A DNA stretch of 64,000 nt from Priestia megaterium (GTDB lineage Bacteria; Bacillota; Bacilli; Bacillales; Bacillaceae_H). The stretch is from the NCBI GenBank assembly GCA_008180335.1, contig VTEF01000001.1:374636-438635 (forward strand), written 5' to 3'. Every line of letters begins with the position of its first letter. Position 1 is the first letter of the stretch. Both the position numbers and the translations under genes were made by a program. The notes beneath the pieces were generated by a model, which did no database searches, was not told the DNA's origin, and was given only the letters and a program-made list of their open reading frames with translations. Shown piece by piece: positions 19,075 to 29,127 of the stretch.

Positions 19075-19422
19075 ATGGAGGATGAACAACGTCAACAACG
19101 TAAGAATGTCAATCACGATGTATATGAAGCTGATTTCATGGAAGAAACAGCTGCTGAAATGACTATACCAGCAACGGCTCGTGAGGAACATATTAGACGT
19201 ACAAATGAAGTAGTTGATGGAAATGAAGGAAAAGGATACGGTCGCTTTGCGCTGGTATTGTCGATTCTTTCATTATTCTTCTTGCCAATTATTCTTGGTG
19301 CAGCTGGGATTATTTTAGGGTTTATCGCGCGTAGAAGAGGAGCTTACACACTAGGCGCATGGGCAATCGGTATTGGTGCTGTATCTATTATTATGGGTAC
19401 GTTTATTTTACCGTTCTTTTAA
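19075..19422 (+). CDS. yqfX: DUF4190-type membrane protein YqfX
   Basis: 115 residues: a polar N-terminal 60, then two hydrophobic helices separated by a basic turn (FIARRRGAYTLG). A GYGRFALVLSILSLFFLP entry segment is typical of DUF4190-like proteins. Its role is unknown. It sits between yqfW and ispG, as in B. subtilis. Confidence 0.85.
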   Translation: MEDEQRQQRKNVNHDVYEADFMEETAAEMTIPATAREEHIRRTNEVVDGNEGKGYGRFALVLSILSLFFLPIILGAAGIILGFIARRRGAYTLGAWAIGIGAVSIIMGTFILPFF

Positions 19423-19469
19423 AGCATAAAAAACTTGGTACCAAATCGGTACCAAGTTTTTTTATGCTT
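19422..19469. terminator. Bidirectional terminator between yqfX and ispG
   Basis: A long inverted repeat with arms of about 21 bases (ACTTGGTACC core) and a five-base loop, flanked by A6 and T7. It reaches into the ispG stop region. Confidence 0.88.
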
Positions 19470-20571
19470 CTTGCTGTTCAGCAGCTGCTTGTTTTGCAAA
19501 GTATTCTTCAGCAATTTTATCTATTTCTTTTTTCAACTCTTCAACCATTGTTTCTTCGGGCACTTTGCGAACGATTTCGCCTTTACGGAATAAAAGCCCT
19601 TCGCCACGTGCACCAGCAATACCAATATCAGCTTCGCGAGCTTCTCCTGGTCCGTTTACAGCGCAGCCAAGCACAGCCACTTTAATTGGTGCTTTAATCG
19701 TTGAAATGTACTCTTCCACTTCATTTGCAATGCTAATTAAATCAATTTCAATTCGTCCACACGTTGGACAAGAAATAAGGGTAGCAGCATTTGAAGCTAA
19801 TCCAAATGATTTTAATAATTCACGAGCGACTTTTACTTCTTCAACGGGGTCTGCACTTAATGAAATACGTAACGTGTTACCGATACCCTTTGATAAAATA
19901 GCTCCTAATCCAGCTGCACTTTTTACAGTTCCAGCAAATAAAGTACCTGATTCGGTAATTCCTAAATGTAATGGGTAATCAAATGCTTGAGCAGCTTTTT
20001 CATAGGCTTCGATAGCCAGGTTTACGTCAGAAGCTTTCATTGACACGATGATGTCGTGGAAATCAAGATCTTCTAGAATTTTAATGTGATGTAAAGCACT
20101 CTCAACCATCCCATCTGCTGTAGGGTATCCATATTTATCAAGGATGCGCTTTTCAAGAGAACCAGCATTAACACCGATACGAATTGGAATACCTTTTGCT
20201 TTGGCTGCATTTACAACAGCTTCTACTTTCTCGCGACGTCCAATATTACCAGGGTTAATACGAATTTTATCCGCACCACCTTCAATGGCTTTTAACGCAA
20301 GACGGTAATCAAAATGAATGTCTACGACTAGTGGAATGTTGATTTGTTTTTTTATATCTGCAATTGCATTTGCAGCACGTTCGTCCGGACATGCAACACG
20401 AACAATTTGGCAACCTGCTTCTTCCAAACGTTTGATTTCAGCAACCGTTGCTTCCACGTCGTGTGTTTTTGTTGTTGTCATACTTTGAATAAATAACTCA
20501 TTACTTCCGCCGATTGTTAAGTTACCAACTTTAACAGGGCGTGTTTTTGTACGATGTATAAGTTCACTCAC
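19462..20571 (-). CDS. ispG: 4-hydroxy-3-methylbut-2-en-1-yl diphosphate synthase (flavodoxin)
   Basis: IspG converts MEcPP to HMBPP in the MEP pathway through a [4Fe-4S] cluster. The TIM-barrel part starts [13 protein letters not shown] with [11 protein letters not shown]. The cluster cysteines are in SCPTCGR and [11 protein letters not shown]. The length is 369 residues. A GTG start at 20571 follows AAAGGAGAG at eight bases. It supplies the substrate of IspH encoded at 11.2-12.2 kb. Confidence 0.96.
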   Translation of the reverse strand: MSELIHRTKTRPVKVGNLTIGGSNELFIQSMTTTKTHDVEATVAEIKRLEEAGCQIVRVACPDERAANAIADIKKQINIPLVVDIHFDYRLALKAIEGGADKIRINPGNIGRREKVEAVVNAAKAKGIPIRIGVNAGSLEKRILDKYGYPTADGMVESALHHIKILEDLDFHDIIVSMKASDVNLAIEAYEKAAQAFDYPLHLGITESGTLFAGTVKSAAGLGAILSKGIGNTLRISLSADPVEEVKVARELLKSFGLASNAATLISCPTCGRIEIDLISIANEVEEYISTIKAPIKVAVLGCAVNGPGEAREADIGIAGARGEGLLFRKGEIVRKVPEETMVEELKKEIDKIAEEYFAKQAAAEQQEA

Positions 20572-20712
20572 GTGATAATCTCTCCTTTAAAACGAAATCA
20601 AGAATTTGAATTCATTAATAGAATAACTCTTTATAGACAAAATAACTAGTATAAAGCTTCGCCTTCCTATTTTAACAATGACTGTCTCGGCTTGACAAGG
20701 AGAATCCTGTCA

Positions 20713-21045
20713 TCACTTATAAACAGGGAATTTATATGTTTTACCAATTTGAATATCTTCAGGAGACATTCCATTATTTAATTGACTGAAGTCAGTAATC
20801 ATCTTTTTCATCGATACTGATATAGAGTCATCTGCTGTTTGTTCGATGATTGATAAAACGGTATCTCCGGCTTTTACTTTTACTTTCACAAAATGATCAG
20901 ATTTTGGTTTTTCTTGTGTTGTTTCTGCTACGTTTGCAGTTGCTTGTACTGTTTCAGTTGAAACAGGGATTGTACCATACTTAATATCATAATGACAAAT
21001 GTATCCAATAAATGCGACAGCAGCTAACGTACATAACTTTTTCAT
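20713..21045 (-). CDS. yqfZ: YqfZ, exported protein with a LysM-like domain
   Basis: 110 residues with a short N-terminal hydrophobic segment (LCTLAAVAFIGYICHY), then a polar linker. A C-terminal LysM-like repeat follows (VKAGDTVLSIIEQT, ending IQIGKTYKFPVYK) that would bind peptidoglycan. The ATG lies behind AGGAGG. Synteny with ispG supports YqfZ. Its role is not known. Confidence 0.82.
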   Translation of the reverse strand: MKKLCTLAAVAFIGYICHYDIKYGTIPVSTETVQATANVAETTQEKPKSDHFVKVKVKAGDTVLSIIEQTADDSISVSMKKMITDFSQLNNGMSPEDIQIGKTYKFPVYK

Positions 21046-21206
21046 GAAATCCTCCTGGTTTCAGTTGAAATAAAATAGATGTGCATGTTTTACTACTGAA
21101 TAATTATCTGATGGTGTTTTAACATGCAAAAGAAGCAGCGAGAAAAATTGAAATCATTGTTCTATATTATGCTTGTCCTATTTAAACTATGAATGGAGAA
21201 TGAATC

Positions 21207-22418
21207 TTGAAAGAGAAATTAATGATCGTTTCCTTAGGATTACTTCCTTTTATTATGGTATTAGGTAATTCGATGTTAATTCCATTGCTACCAGATATTC
21301 AATCTTCTTTTCAATTGAATGATGTGCAAACAGGTCTAGTGCTTAGTGCCTTTTCAATTCCAGCTGCAATACTAATTCCAGTAGTTGGGATTTTATCTGA
21401 TCGCCATGGACGAAAAATACTTATTTTGTATTCACTTCTATTTATGATGCTAGGAAGTCTAATAGCGATTAGTAGTGCAGCCTTTACAACAGCCTCATTT
21501 TCCATTTTTTTAATTGGACGAATGATTCAGGGAATTGGTGCAGCAGGTACAACGACTTTGGCCATAGCGTTAACAGGAGATGTATTTCATCGAGAAAAGA
21601 GAGCAAAAGTTCTTGGAATTTTAGAGGTATACAATGGAATTGGTAAAGTAGTGGCACCTATTATTGGAGCGACAGCAGCACTTATTACTTGGCATGCAGC
21701 ATTTTTTGTCTATCCTTTCGTAGCAGTAATCGCGTTTATCGGTATTTTCCTGTACGTTCAGAATGCTCAAAGCGGGAAAGATGTCATATCAATAAGAGCC
21801 TATCTTCAAAAGTCGTTAATGATTGTGTATCAAAACAAGCGAATTTTATTTCCTTTATTTTTCATAGGCGGATTAGGACTGTTTTTAGTATTTGGGATTT
21901 TGTACTATCTGTCATTTTTAATAGAAGAAACATATCACATTGATGGTTTTTTTAAAGGGACAGCTTTTTTATTTCCCCTTGGTGCAATGACCATTACTTC
22001 ATATTGGAGTGGCAAAAGAATTAAAACAGATGAAAAGGTTATGAAAAAATTATTGCTCTTAGGCTTAAGCTTTTTATTAACTATGTTTGCAGTATTGATA
22101 ATCATTCACTCACTGCCGATTCTTATGTTCTGTTTAACAATCGCATTTGCTGGACTTGGTTTTGTTTTACCGTGTATTAATATGATGATTACGTCTGCAA
22201 CATCTGATGAAGAACGGGGATTTGTCATTTCTATTTATGGAACTGTACGCTTTTTGGGAGTTGCAATTGGTCCAATTGTTTACGGAGTATGGATGGTCAA
22301 CGAACGGACAATGTTTGTGTATAGTTTTTTTATTCTTCTGTTTGGAGCAAGTTGGGTTATGTATCAAATGAATATGATTTCAATCCCCTTTACTAAGAAA
22401 CATATATCCCACAAATAA
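21207..22418 (+). CDS. MFS drug/proton antiporter (DHA1 type)
   Basis: A 403-residue major facilitator with about 12 helices. Family signatures include PLLPDIQSSFQLNDVQTGLV after helix 1, GILSDRHGRK in loop 2-3, and an antiporter motif C-like stretch (LEVYNGIGKVVAPIIGATAA). Relatives export cationic drugs (Bmr/Blt type); the substrate here cannot be told. A TTG start lies behind GGAGA. It is an insertion relative to the B. subtilis order, together with the next gene. Confidence 0.82.
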   Translation: MKEKLMIVSLGLLPFIMVLGNSMLIPLLPDIQSSFQLNDVQTGLVLSAFSIPAAILIPVVGILSDRHGRKILILYSLLFMMLGSLIAISSAAFTTASFSIFLIGRMIQGIGAAGTTTLAIALTGDVFHREKRAKVLGILEVYNGIGKVVAPIIGATAALITWHAAFFVYPFVAVIAFIGIFLYVQNAQSGKDVISIRAYLQKSLMIVYQNKRILFPLFFIGGLGLFLVFGILYYLSFLIEETYHIDGFFKGTAFLFPLGAMTITSYWSGKRIKTDEKVMKKLLLLGLSFLLTMFAVLIIIHSLPILMFCLTIAFAGLGFVLPCINMMITSATSDEERGFVISIYGTVRFLGVAIGPIVYGVWMVNERTMFVYSFFILLFGASWVMYQMNMISIPFTKKHISHK

Positions 22419-22514
22419 AATAGTTCTATTTACCTAAAAAACATGTGCGATTTACAAATTCTTTACAAACTCATGTCATACTTTTGTATGGGTAAAGTAA
22501 AGGAGGAAGAAAGA

Positions 22515-24251
22515 TTGACATGGTATAAAAAGAGAAAAAGGTTAACTGGAAATAAACACCAAAAACGAACACCTTTACAAATAATGAAACAAACATCTTT
22601 ATTTATTCGATTATTAGCAGTTGCTGTTATCCTGCTCAGTGTATCCATTAGTATGGTTGGAACACTATCTTACATAAAATCCAAGGAAACAACGGTTGAG
22701 ATTATTGAAAATCGATTAAAAAGAGAAGTGAATACTTCCTTTGAAATTTCACAAAACTTAATGACTATGTACATCAGCAATCCCGATGAGCTAATGAAGA
22801 AAATGAACCAAAGTATAAGTAGACAAAGTGCACAATTAACATCAGACGGGCTAAGTGGTCATTTTTTATTGTGGCAAGAGGGAAAAATAAAGCCTTTTAC
22901 CATCAGTCGTAATAGCCAGCTAATGATTCCAGAGGAGGTTCAGAAAGCCTTTAGTCAGAAAGAGGGAGTTCAACATTTTAAGAGTAGTGGCGAAGAATAT
23001 ACCCTTTCATTTAAAGAAATACCAGAATTAAAAGGAACATTGATTTTAGCAGTGGCGTCAAAAGAGTATTTACAACCTATTCATCAGTTAGCGGTTTATA
23101 CAATTATTGGTACGATTGTAAGCATTCTTATTGCATCTCTTATTATTGCTTTATTTGCAAGAACCTTAACAGCACCTTTAGTAAAGCTGCAAGAAAGTAT
23201 GCGAAATGTACGAGAAGGAAATTTGAGTAGTAATATTGCCATTTCTACAAATATTCCTGAAATCTCTTCTCTCGTGACATCTTTTAATCTAATGATGGAA
23301 CATATGCGTTTTATGCTGTTGAAAATTCATGAAACGACTACATCCTTACATACGACTGGTCATGATTTGAAACAAGCATCTGAACTTTCGCTTTTACATA
23401 ATGAACAATTAATAGAAGCAATTGATGCGGTGCAAAAAGGAGCTGAACAAACAGCTTCCAGTTCAGAACAAACGATTCATACATTCCAGGAAATGAATCA
23501 AAACGTTCAATCTATTTTGAATCGAATGTATGCTATATCAATCATGGCAAAGAAGATGGATGAAAAGGCAAGTGAAGGAGAAAGTAGCCTTGCACAGATG
23601 ATTTCATCTATGACACAATTTGAAAAAGAATTTAAAGCAATGAATGAAACGATGGAGCAAGTTAAAAAGCATTCCAATTCCGTTGGGAAAATTGTTGATC
23701 TAATCCAGCAAGTTGCTGAACAAACCAAGCTTCTTGCTTTAAATGCTTCAATTGAAGCAGCACGAGCAGGTGAGGCTGGAAAAGGTTTTGCAGTCGTCGC
23801 AAATGAAGTAAGGAAATTAGCAGAACAGTCTACATCAGCTACTTCTGAAATTAAAGGCGTTATTGCAACCGTAGAGCAAGCCTTTATTAAAGTATCGGCA
23901 GAGTTTCATCAAATGCTATCTAAAAGTGATGACAATGTGAATATTGCATTAAAGTCAAAAATAACTTTTGATCATCTGTTAGATGAGATTCGCCAAGTTA
24001 GTGAAGATGTAAAGCAAAATCAATTAGCTTGTAACAGCCTGCAGGAGATACTTCCATCTATTGAACAGTCAACAGAAAGCTTCTCGTTTGTGTCACAAGA
24101 AGCCTTAGCGAGTACTGAGCAAATGGCGATTACATCGAGTGAACAAATGAAGCACGTCACAAACACCGATGCGATTGGAACAAAGCTAACAGATTTATCG
24201 CAAACACTTCAGCAGGTTACTAGCAGTTTTTACGTGCAAAATTCTAAATGA
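22515..24251 (+). CDS. Methyl-accepting chemotaxis protein
   Basis: A 578-residue transmembrane chemoreceptor. Helix 1 is [20 protein letters not shown] (residues ~30-52). An extracytoplasmic sensor of about 150 residues and a second helix ([19 protein letters not shown]) follow, then HAMP and a long coiled-coil signalling domain. The CheA/CheW-contact hairpin is [20 protein letters not shown]. The start is TTG at 22515, eight bases after GGAGG; an upstream ATG at 22443 has no ribosome site. The ligand is unknown. The sensor is not a recognised dCache domain by eye. Confidence 0.9.
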   Translation: MTWYKKRKRLTGNKHQKRTPLQIMKQTSLFIRLLAVAVILLSVSISMVGTLSYIKSKETTVEIIENRLKREVNTSFEISQNLMTMYISNPDELMKKMNQSISRQSAQLTSDGLSGHFLLWQEGKIKPFTISRNSQLMIPEEVQKAFSQKEGVQHFKSSGEEYTLSFKEIPELKGTLILAVASKEYLQPIHQLAVYTIIGTIVSILIASLIIALFARTLTAPLVKLQESMRNVREGNLSSNIAISTNIPEISSLVTSFNLMMEHMRFMLLKIHETTTSLHTTGHDLKQASELSLLHNEQLIEAIDAVQKGAEQTASSSEQTIHTFQEMNQNVQSILNRMYAISIMAKKMDEKASEGESSLAQMISSMTQFEKEFKAMNETMEQVKKHSNSVGKIVDLIQQVAEQTKLLALNASIEAARAGEAGKGFAVVANEVRKLAEQSTSATSEIKGVIATVEQAFIKVSAEFHQMLSKSDDNVNIALKSKITFDHLLDEIRQVSEDVKQNQLACNSLQEILPSIEQSTESFSFVSQEALASTEQMAITSSEQMKHVTNTDAIGTKLTDLSQTLQQVTSSFYVQNSK

Positions 24252-24306
24252 ATCGTATCGCTACAGTTAAGGCGAACATAAATTTATTTCATGTATAGTG
24301 ATAGGG

Positions 24307-24348
24307 AATAAGAAAACACCTTTACAATTGTAAAGGTGTTTTCTTATT
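24307..24348. terminator. Bidirectional terminator, perfect 42-bp palindrome
   Basis: The sequence is identical on both strands across 24307-24348, centred on ACAATTGT, with A and T runs at the ends. It serves the chemoreceptor gene. It also contains the last codons and stop of yqgB on the other strand. Confidence 0.9.
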
Positions 24349-25122
24349 CGTTTTTTTTCTAGAGGGAATAAGGTGGATCGTCAATGTGTAGACAAGAATG
24401 GTACCTATCCAGTATAAGCTTGTATATTGGTATGAAAGTGATGGAAAAATACTTAAAACCATAAATATAAGTGTCATAGGTGTCGTGCTGTAGGCGCTTA
24501 ATACCCAAAGGTGTTTATAGGAAAGGTTTTTCTTCAAAAAGTAAGTAATTATCTTGCCGATGAGAGCAAAGCACGTAATCTGAATAAACTTTAACCCTGC
24601 TGTTAAAACATAAAGAACAGTAATGGAAAAAGGAATAAAGATTATTAAAAAAGATTTAAAGTCAGTTAGTTTTGAAAGCATTTGTTTTTTGTTTAAATCT
24701 TCCCAGCTAAGCAATTCATATGAGTAGGTTTGAAGTCGGCCATTTGTAGTAATAAATAATCCGTCATGTAAAAATCCAACGGCATGAGAAGGAGGATTCT
24801 TAGCAATGTCTTGAGATGTTTTTAACGGATCAAAAATAAAGTTTGTATACTTAGTTGATAAAGTAAGTGGATTATTTGTAGCAGATTCATCATATAACTT
24901 AAAATCCTGTATGTAGAAGTCCGTGTTTTTGTCTGATAATTGGTGAATCGATATGTGATAACCGCTTAGAATTGTGAAAATCATAAAAAACATAGCAGGA
25001 AGCAATGAAAGGAATGTTAAGAGCGAAACATAGCCAATTGTTTTATTTGGATGTTCAAAGCGCAAAGCGGACATTTTTTTTAATGAAGATGTACTAATTA
25101 GTAGGCGCTGGAAAATATTCAT
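24322..25122 (-). CDS. yqgB: DUF1189 membrane protein YqgB
   Basis: A 266-residue membrane protein. It has one helix near residues 36-58 (SLLTFLSLLPAMFFMIFTIL), a large outside domain of about 110 residues, and four helices in the C-terminal half. The layout and sequence match DUF1189 (YqgB). The outside domain has the FDPLKTSQD and HAVGFLHDG segments common in the family. The ATG at 25122 follows AAAAAGGAG. Its function is unknown. Confidence 0.82.
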   Translation of the reverse strand: MNIFQRLLISTSSLKKMSALRFEHPNKTIGYVSLLTFLSLLPAMFFMIFTILSGYHISIHQLSDKNTDFYIQDFKLYDESATNNPLTLSTKYTNFIFDPLKTSQDIAKNPPSHAVGFLHDGLFITTNGRLQTYSYELLSWEDLNKKQMLSKLTDFKSFLIIFIPFSITVLYVLTAGLKFIQITCFALIGKIITYFLKKNLSYKHLWVLSAYSTTPMTLIFMVLSIFPSLSYQYTSLYWIGTILVYTLTIHLIPSRKKTNKKTPLQL

Positions 25123-25371
25123 AGGTGAACTCCTTTTTGGTAAATCAAAATAAAAAAGCAGCAAGAAATAAGAAAAGGTTTCATTTACCATTTTATAGAG
25201 ATTTATCACTCCTGACAACTGTTTTAGAATTAAACTTCGTACATTATGTAAATGAAATGTTAAGAAAATGTAAAGATTTTAGAATGAATATTTACACATT
25301 CTTTATTTTAAGTTAATAATTATGGGGGACTTGTAGATGTCTGTCGAAAAAAGAGATAGGAGTTGAATTTT

Positions 25372-27027
25372 TTGGAGCTAGATGTTCAGAAAATGCTGTT
25401 TGAATTTATCGGTGGCCTGGGAATTTTCTTATTCGGTATTAAGTTTATGGGAGATGGCTTACAAAAGTCTGCAGGCGATAAATTACGAGATATATTAGAC
25501 CGCTTTACAACAAATCCATTTATGGGAATATTAGCGGGAATACTTGTAACTATTTTAATTCAAAGCAGTTCAGGCACAACTGTTATAACAGTTGGACTTG
25601 TAAGTGCAGGGTTTATGAATTTACGCCAAGCCATTGGGGTAATCATGGGTGCTAATATAGGTACAACTGTTACAGCGTTTATCATCGGGATTAAAATTTC
25701 TGATTATGCACTGCCGGTTTTAGCGGTCGGAGCGATCTTGTTATTCTTCTTTAAAAGCAAGCCTGTACAAAACTTTGGACAAATCGTATTTGGTTTCGGG
25801 ATGCTATTTTTTGGACTTGAACTCATGGGTGATGGAATGAAACCACTGCGATCATTGCAAGCATTCCAAGATTTAACGGTTAGTATGAGTGATAATCCGT
25901 TATTAGGTGTTGTGATCGGTACAGTGTTTACAGTAATTGTTCAAAGCTCAAGTGCGACAATTGGAATTTTACAGGAATTATTCGGTCAAGGCGCAATAGA
26001 TATCTACGCTGCGTTACCTGTACTATTTGGTGATAATATTGGGACAACAATCACAGCTGTGTTAGCTTCAATCGGAGCAAGTGTTGCTGCAAGACGTGCA
26101 GCGTTAACACATGTTATGTTTAACATTATTGGAACTGTCATTTTCTTAATTATCTTACCTTTGTTTACAAAAGTGATTATTTATTTACAAGGGGCTTTAA
26201 ACTTAAATCCAAAAATGACAATTGCCTTTGCACATGGAACGTTTAATGTTACGAATACGATTATTCAATTTCCGTTGATTGGGTTTTTAGCATTTGTTGT
26301 GACAAAAGTGATTCCAGGTGAGGATTCACTAGTAGACTTTAAGCCAAAACATCTAGATCCAGTATTTATTGAGCAATCTCCTTCCATTGCATTAGGGCAA
26401 GCAAAAGAAGAGCTGGTTCGCATGGGGCAATTTGCAACAATTGGACTTGAAGAAGCAAACGGTTATTTGAAAACCAAACAACATAAATATTCAGATATGG
26501 CGTTGCAAATTGAAGATGCAATTAACAATTTAGATAAAAAAATTACAAACTATCTTATTTTACTTTCTTCTACATCAATGTCAACGAATGAAAGTGAAGT
26601 ACATTCTGTGTTATTAGATACGGCTCGTGACATTGAACGCATTGGCGATCACTTTGAAAATATTGTCGAGTTAGTCGATTATCAAATCACAAACAAAGTA
26701 AAATTGACCCAAGAAGCAAGCAATGATTTGGCTGATATGTTTGAATTGACTATTTTAACAGTAAAAGAAGCAGTTTCAGCATTAGAACACAATGATCGTG
26801 AAAAAGCAGTACAAGTAATGCAAAAAGAAGATCAAATCGATAATATGGAACGTTCATTGCGCAAGAAACATATTCTTCGCTTAAATGAGGGTGCTTGTAC
26901 AGGTTCAGCAGGTATTGTGTTTGTTGATATTATTAGTAACTTAGAGCGTATTGGTGACCATGCGGTGAATATTGCAGAAGCGGTATTAGGAGAGAGGCAT
27001 CAAAAGCCTAGTGCAAAAACAAAATAA
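25372..27027 (+). CDS. Na/Pi cotransporter family protein with PhoU-like C-terminus
   Basis: 551 residues. The N-terminal two-thirds contain duplicated NptA/YjbB-type repeats with the QSSSGTTV and QSSSATIGI signatures and GANIGTTVT / GDNIGTTIT. The C-terminal third (from about residue 340) is helical and PhoU-like (DIERIGDHFENIVELVDY, NLERIGDHAVNIAEA). It should carry sodium-coupled phosphate import or efflux. The TTG at 25372, nine bases after AGGAG, is preferred over TTG at 25363, which would abut the ribosome site. It is not part of the B. subtilis order here. Confidence 0.88.
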   Translation: MELDVQKMLFEFIGGLGIFLFGIKFMGDGLQKSAGDKLRDILDRFTTNPFMGILAGILVTILIQSSSGTTVITVGLVSAGFMNLRQAIGVIMGANIGTTVTAFIIGIKISDYALPVLAVGAILLFFFKSKPVQNFGQIVFGFGMLFFGLELMGDGMKPLRSLQAFQDLTVSMSDNPLLGVVIGTVFTVIVQSSSATIGILQELFGQGAIDIYAALPVLFGDNIGTTITAVLASIGASVAARRAALTHVMFNIIGTVIFLIILPLFTKVIIYLQGALNLNPKMTIAFAHGTFNVTNTIIQFPLIGFLAFVVTKVIPGEDSLVDFKPKHLDPVFIEQSPSIALGQAKEELVRMGQFATIGLEEANGYLKTKQHKYSDMALQIEDAINNLDKKITNYLILLSSTSMSTNESEVHSVLLDTARDIERIGDHFENIVELVDYQITNKVKLTQEASNDLADMFELTILTVKEAVSALEHNDREKAVQVMQKEDQIDNMERSLRKKHILRLNEGACTGSAGIVFVDIISNLERIGDHAVNIAEAVLGERHQKPSAKTK

Positions 27028-27076
27028 AAATAAGCTTTTTATGAATATAAATATAATAGTTTTATTCGTTTTTGAG

Positions 27077-27112
27077 AAAAAGATAATCTGACCAGTCAGA
27101 TTATCTTTTTTT
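27077..27112 (+). terminator. Terminator after the Na/Pi cotransporter gene
   Basis: AAAAGATAATCTGA pairs with TCAGATTATCTTTT and continues into T7. Confidence 0.87.
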
Positions 27113-27226
27113 GTCATAATCCTTTAAACAATACATAAATAAAATTGATTGTTCGTATTCTCTATGGGTATACTTAACTGTATACTAAATAGTAAAAATA
27201 CTTATTTTGAAAGGATACATATCTGA

Positions 27227-27712
27227 ATGGTTTTTTTATATTGGACATTAATTATAGTATGCTTTGTCATATCATTTATTGGATTGGTGTACCCAGTCAT
27301 CCCGAGCGTTTTATTTGTTGCATTAGGCTTTTTACTCTACGGCTTTTTTTATAGTTTTGAGCCGTACACTTTTACATTTTGTGTGGTGCAGGGCGTGTTA
27401 GTCGTTGCTTTGTTTGCCGCTGATTATGTAGCCAACTTAATTGGGGTAAAGAAATTTGGAGGAACAAAGGCTGGAGTGTGGGGGAGTACCATTGGCTTAT
27501 TGGTGGGTCCTTTTGTGATTCCAGTGTTTGGGATTATTATTGGTCCTTTTCTAGGAGCGATTTTAGGCGAACTACTTGTGAATCGAACAAATCTAAAAGA
27601 TGCATTTAAAATTGGAATAGGATCGTTAATCGGCTTTTTTAGCGCGGCTATTTCCAAAGGAATCATCCAAGCTGCAATGATTATTTACTTTTTAATCATT
27701 GTTTTAGAATAA
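27227..27712 (+). CDS. yqgC: DUF456 membrane protein YqgC
   Basis: 161 residues with four or more hydrophobic helices and glycine-rich turns ([48 protein letters not shown]). These are diagnostic of DUF456. It lies upstream of sodA, as in B. subtilis, but here a tRNA cluster intervenes. Its function is unknown. Confidence 0.86.
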   Translation: MVFLYWTLIIVCFVISFIGLVYPVIPSVLFVALGFLLYGFFYSFEPYTFTFCVVQGVLVVALFAADYVANLIGVKKFGGTKAGVWGSTIGLLVGPFVIPVFGIIIGPFLGAILGELLVNRTNLKDAFKIGIGSLIGFFSAAISKGIIQAAMIIYFLIIVLE

Positions 27713-27745
27713 CATGTTGACTTTTGTTAAAAAACATGTTAAATT
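27711..27745 (+). promoter_or_regulatory. Promoter of the tRNA cluster, overlapping a yqgC terminator-like hairpin
   Basis: TTGACT (27717-27722) and an A/T-rich -10 (TAAATT, 27740-27745) have a 17-bp spacer. The octamer AACATGTT occurs at 27711 and 27733, exactly 22 bp apart. The two copies can form a stem that precedes AATTTTTA, so the same bases could end yqgC transcription. Confidence 0.45.
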
Positions 27746-27771
27746 TTTAATGTCGCTTATAAACGTAACAT

Positions 27772-27846
27772 TCCACAGTAGCTCAGTGGTAGAGCAATCG
27801 GCTGTTAACCGATTGGTCGTAGGTTCGAGTCCTACCTGTGGAGCCA
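27772..27846 (+). tRNA. tRNA-Asn (GTT), copy 1
   Basis: A 75-nt cloverleaf with acceptor TCCACAG/CTGTGGA, anticodon loop CTGTTAA, T-loop GGTTCGAGTCC and encoded CCA. It is identical to the copy at 27946. Confidence 0.97.
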
Positions 27847-27847
27847 T

Positions 27848-27921
27848 GGCGGTGTAGCTCAGCTGGCTAGAGCGTACGGTTCATACCCGTGAGGTCGGGG
27901 GTTCGATCCCCTCCGCCGCTA
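27848..27921 (+). tRNA. tRNA-Met (CAT), probable elongator
   Basis: 74 nt with anticodon loop TTCATAC, acceptor GGCGGTG pairing with CGCCGCT, and discriminator A. CCA is not encoded, unlike the neighbours. It resembles the Bacillus elongator tRNA-Met. An Ile2 identity (lysidine-modified CAT) is less likely, since the copy at 28022 fits that better. Confidence 0.9.
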
Positions 27922-27945
27922 TTTTATTGACTTAATACATACTAT

Positions 27946-28020
27946 TCCACAGTAGCTCAGTGGTAGAGCAATCGGCTGTTAACCGATTGGTCGTAGGTTC
28001 GAGTCCTACCTGTGGAGCCA
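27946..28020 (+). tRNA. tRNA-Asn (GTT), copy 2
   Basis: Identical over 75 nt to copy 1, and identical for a few bases on each side (about 80 bp in total). This indicates a recent local duplication or gene conversion. Confidence 0.97.
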
Positions 28021-28021
28021 T

Positions 28022-28098
28022 GGACCCTTAGCTCAGCTGGTTAGAGCAGACGGCTCATAACCGTCCGGTCGCAGGTTCGAGTCCTGCAGGGTCCACCA
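28022..28098 (+). tRNA. tRNA with CAT anticodon, probably tRNA-Ile2
   Basis: 77 nt with encoded CCA, anticodon loop CTCATAA, and acceptor GGACCCT/AGGGTCC. It resembles the lysidine-modified tRNA-Ile2 of Bacillus that reads AUA. By sequence alone a Met identity cannot be excluded. Confidence 0.85.
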
Positions 28099-28109
28099 TT
28101 TATCATATT

Positions 28110-28202
28110 GGAGGAATACCCAAGTCCGGCTGAAGGGATCGGTCTTGAAAACCGACAGGGGTGTTAAAGCCCGCGGGGGTTCGAATCCCTCTTCCTCCGC
28201 CA
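28110..28202 (+). tRNA. tRNA-Ser (TGA)
   Basis: 93 nt with a long variable arm, anticodon loop CTTGAAA, acceptor GGAGGAA/TTCCTCC, and encoded CCA. It is the last of the cluster and is followed by a terminator. Confidence 0.96.
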
Positions 28203-28216
28203 TACATAGCAAATTC

Positions 28217-28249
28217 AAATCTTCCTTTTTTAAAAAGGAAGATTTTTTT
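28217..28249 (+). terminator. Terminator of the tRNA cluster
   Basis: AAATCTTCCTTTTT pairs with AAAAAGGAAGATTT and ends in T7. Confidence 0.85.
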
Positions 28250-28399
28250 ATGTTTCAATGGAATAGAGGTTGGGAAAAGGGTAAACATAAATGAAGAATT
28301 AGATACTTTTTCATTGAAAGAGCAGGGTTAATTTGCTAATCTAAAGATATGCAGTGCTTGTCACTGAACAATGTACATATTTTGAAGGAGGAATTTTTC

Positions 28400-29008
28400 A
28401 TGGCTTACGAATTACCACAATTACCTTATGCGTATGATGCACTTGAACCACATATTGATAAGGAAACAATGAATATTCACCATACGAAACATCACAATAC
28501 TTATGTTACAAACTTAAACGCAGCGGTAGAAGGAAAGGCTGATTTATCTAGCAAAAGCATTGAAGAGTTAATTTCTAACTTAGATGCTGTTCCAGAAGAT
28601 ATCCGCACAGCAGTACGTAACAATGGTGGTGGACATGCAAACCATTCATTATTCTGGACAATTCTTTGCCCTAACGGTGGTGGTGAGCCTACTGGTGAAT
28701 TAGCTGATGCAATTAACAGCAAATTCGGTAGCTTTGAATCATTCAAAGAAGCATTTACAAAAGCAGCTACTACTCGCTTTGGCTCTGGTTGGGCTTGGTT
28801 AGTAGTAAACAACGGTGAATTAGAAGTAACAAGCACTCCAAATCAAGATAGCCCGTTAATGGAAGGTAAAACGCCAATCCTTGGCTTAGACGTTTGGGAG
28901 CACGCTTACTACTTAAATTACCAAAACCGTCGTCCGGACTATATTGCAGCATTCTTTAATGTTGTAAAATGGGATGAAGTAGCAAATCTTTACGCAGCTG
29001 CAAAATAA
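28400..29008 (+). CDS. sodA: Superoxide dismutase (Mn/Fe type)
   Basis: 202 residues starting [20 protein letters not shown]. The metal ligands are the histidine of MNIHHTKHH (H27), the histidine of NHSLFW, and the D and H of [16 protein letters not shown]. Manganese is expected from the Bacillus homologue. The ATG at 28400 follows a strong GAAGGAGG. An upstream in-frame TTG/ATG region lacks one. Confidence 0.97.
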   Translation: MAYELPQLPYAYDALEPHIDKETMNIHHTKHHNTYVTNLNAAVEGKADLSSKSIEELISNLDAVPEDIRTAVRNNGGGHANHSLFWTILCPNGGGEPTGELADAINSKFGSFESFKEAFTKAATTRFGSGWAWLVVNNGELEVTSTPNQDSPLMEGKTPILGLDVWEHAYYLNYQNRRPDYIAAFFNVVKWDEVANLYAAAK

Positions 29009-29015
29009 TAGATGG

Positions 29016-29054
29016 AAAGCCAGTAAAGCAATTATTGCCTTTACTGGCTTTTTT
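29016..29054 (+). terminator. Terminator after sodA
   Basis: AAAGCCAGTAAAG pairs with CTTTACTGGCTTT and ends in six T. Confidence 0.88.
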
Positions 29055-29127
29055 GTTTTCCAATTTGCTTACATATCTCCTGTTCTTTTTCACACACTAG
29101 ATGTAGAAGAGAAAAGGAGTTTTTTAT

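Noticed and set aside
28033-28288. Two minus-strand ORFs of 61 codons, including the residues LQDSNLRPDGYEPSALTS
   Set aside because: They are antisense translations of the tRNA-Ser and tRNA-Ile2 genes; this is a well-known spurious protein.
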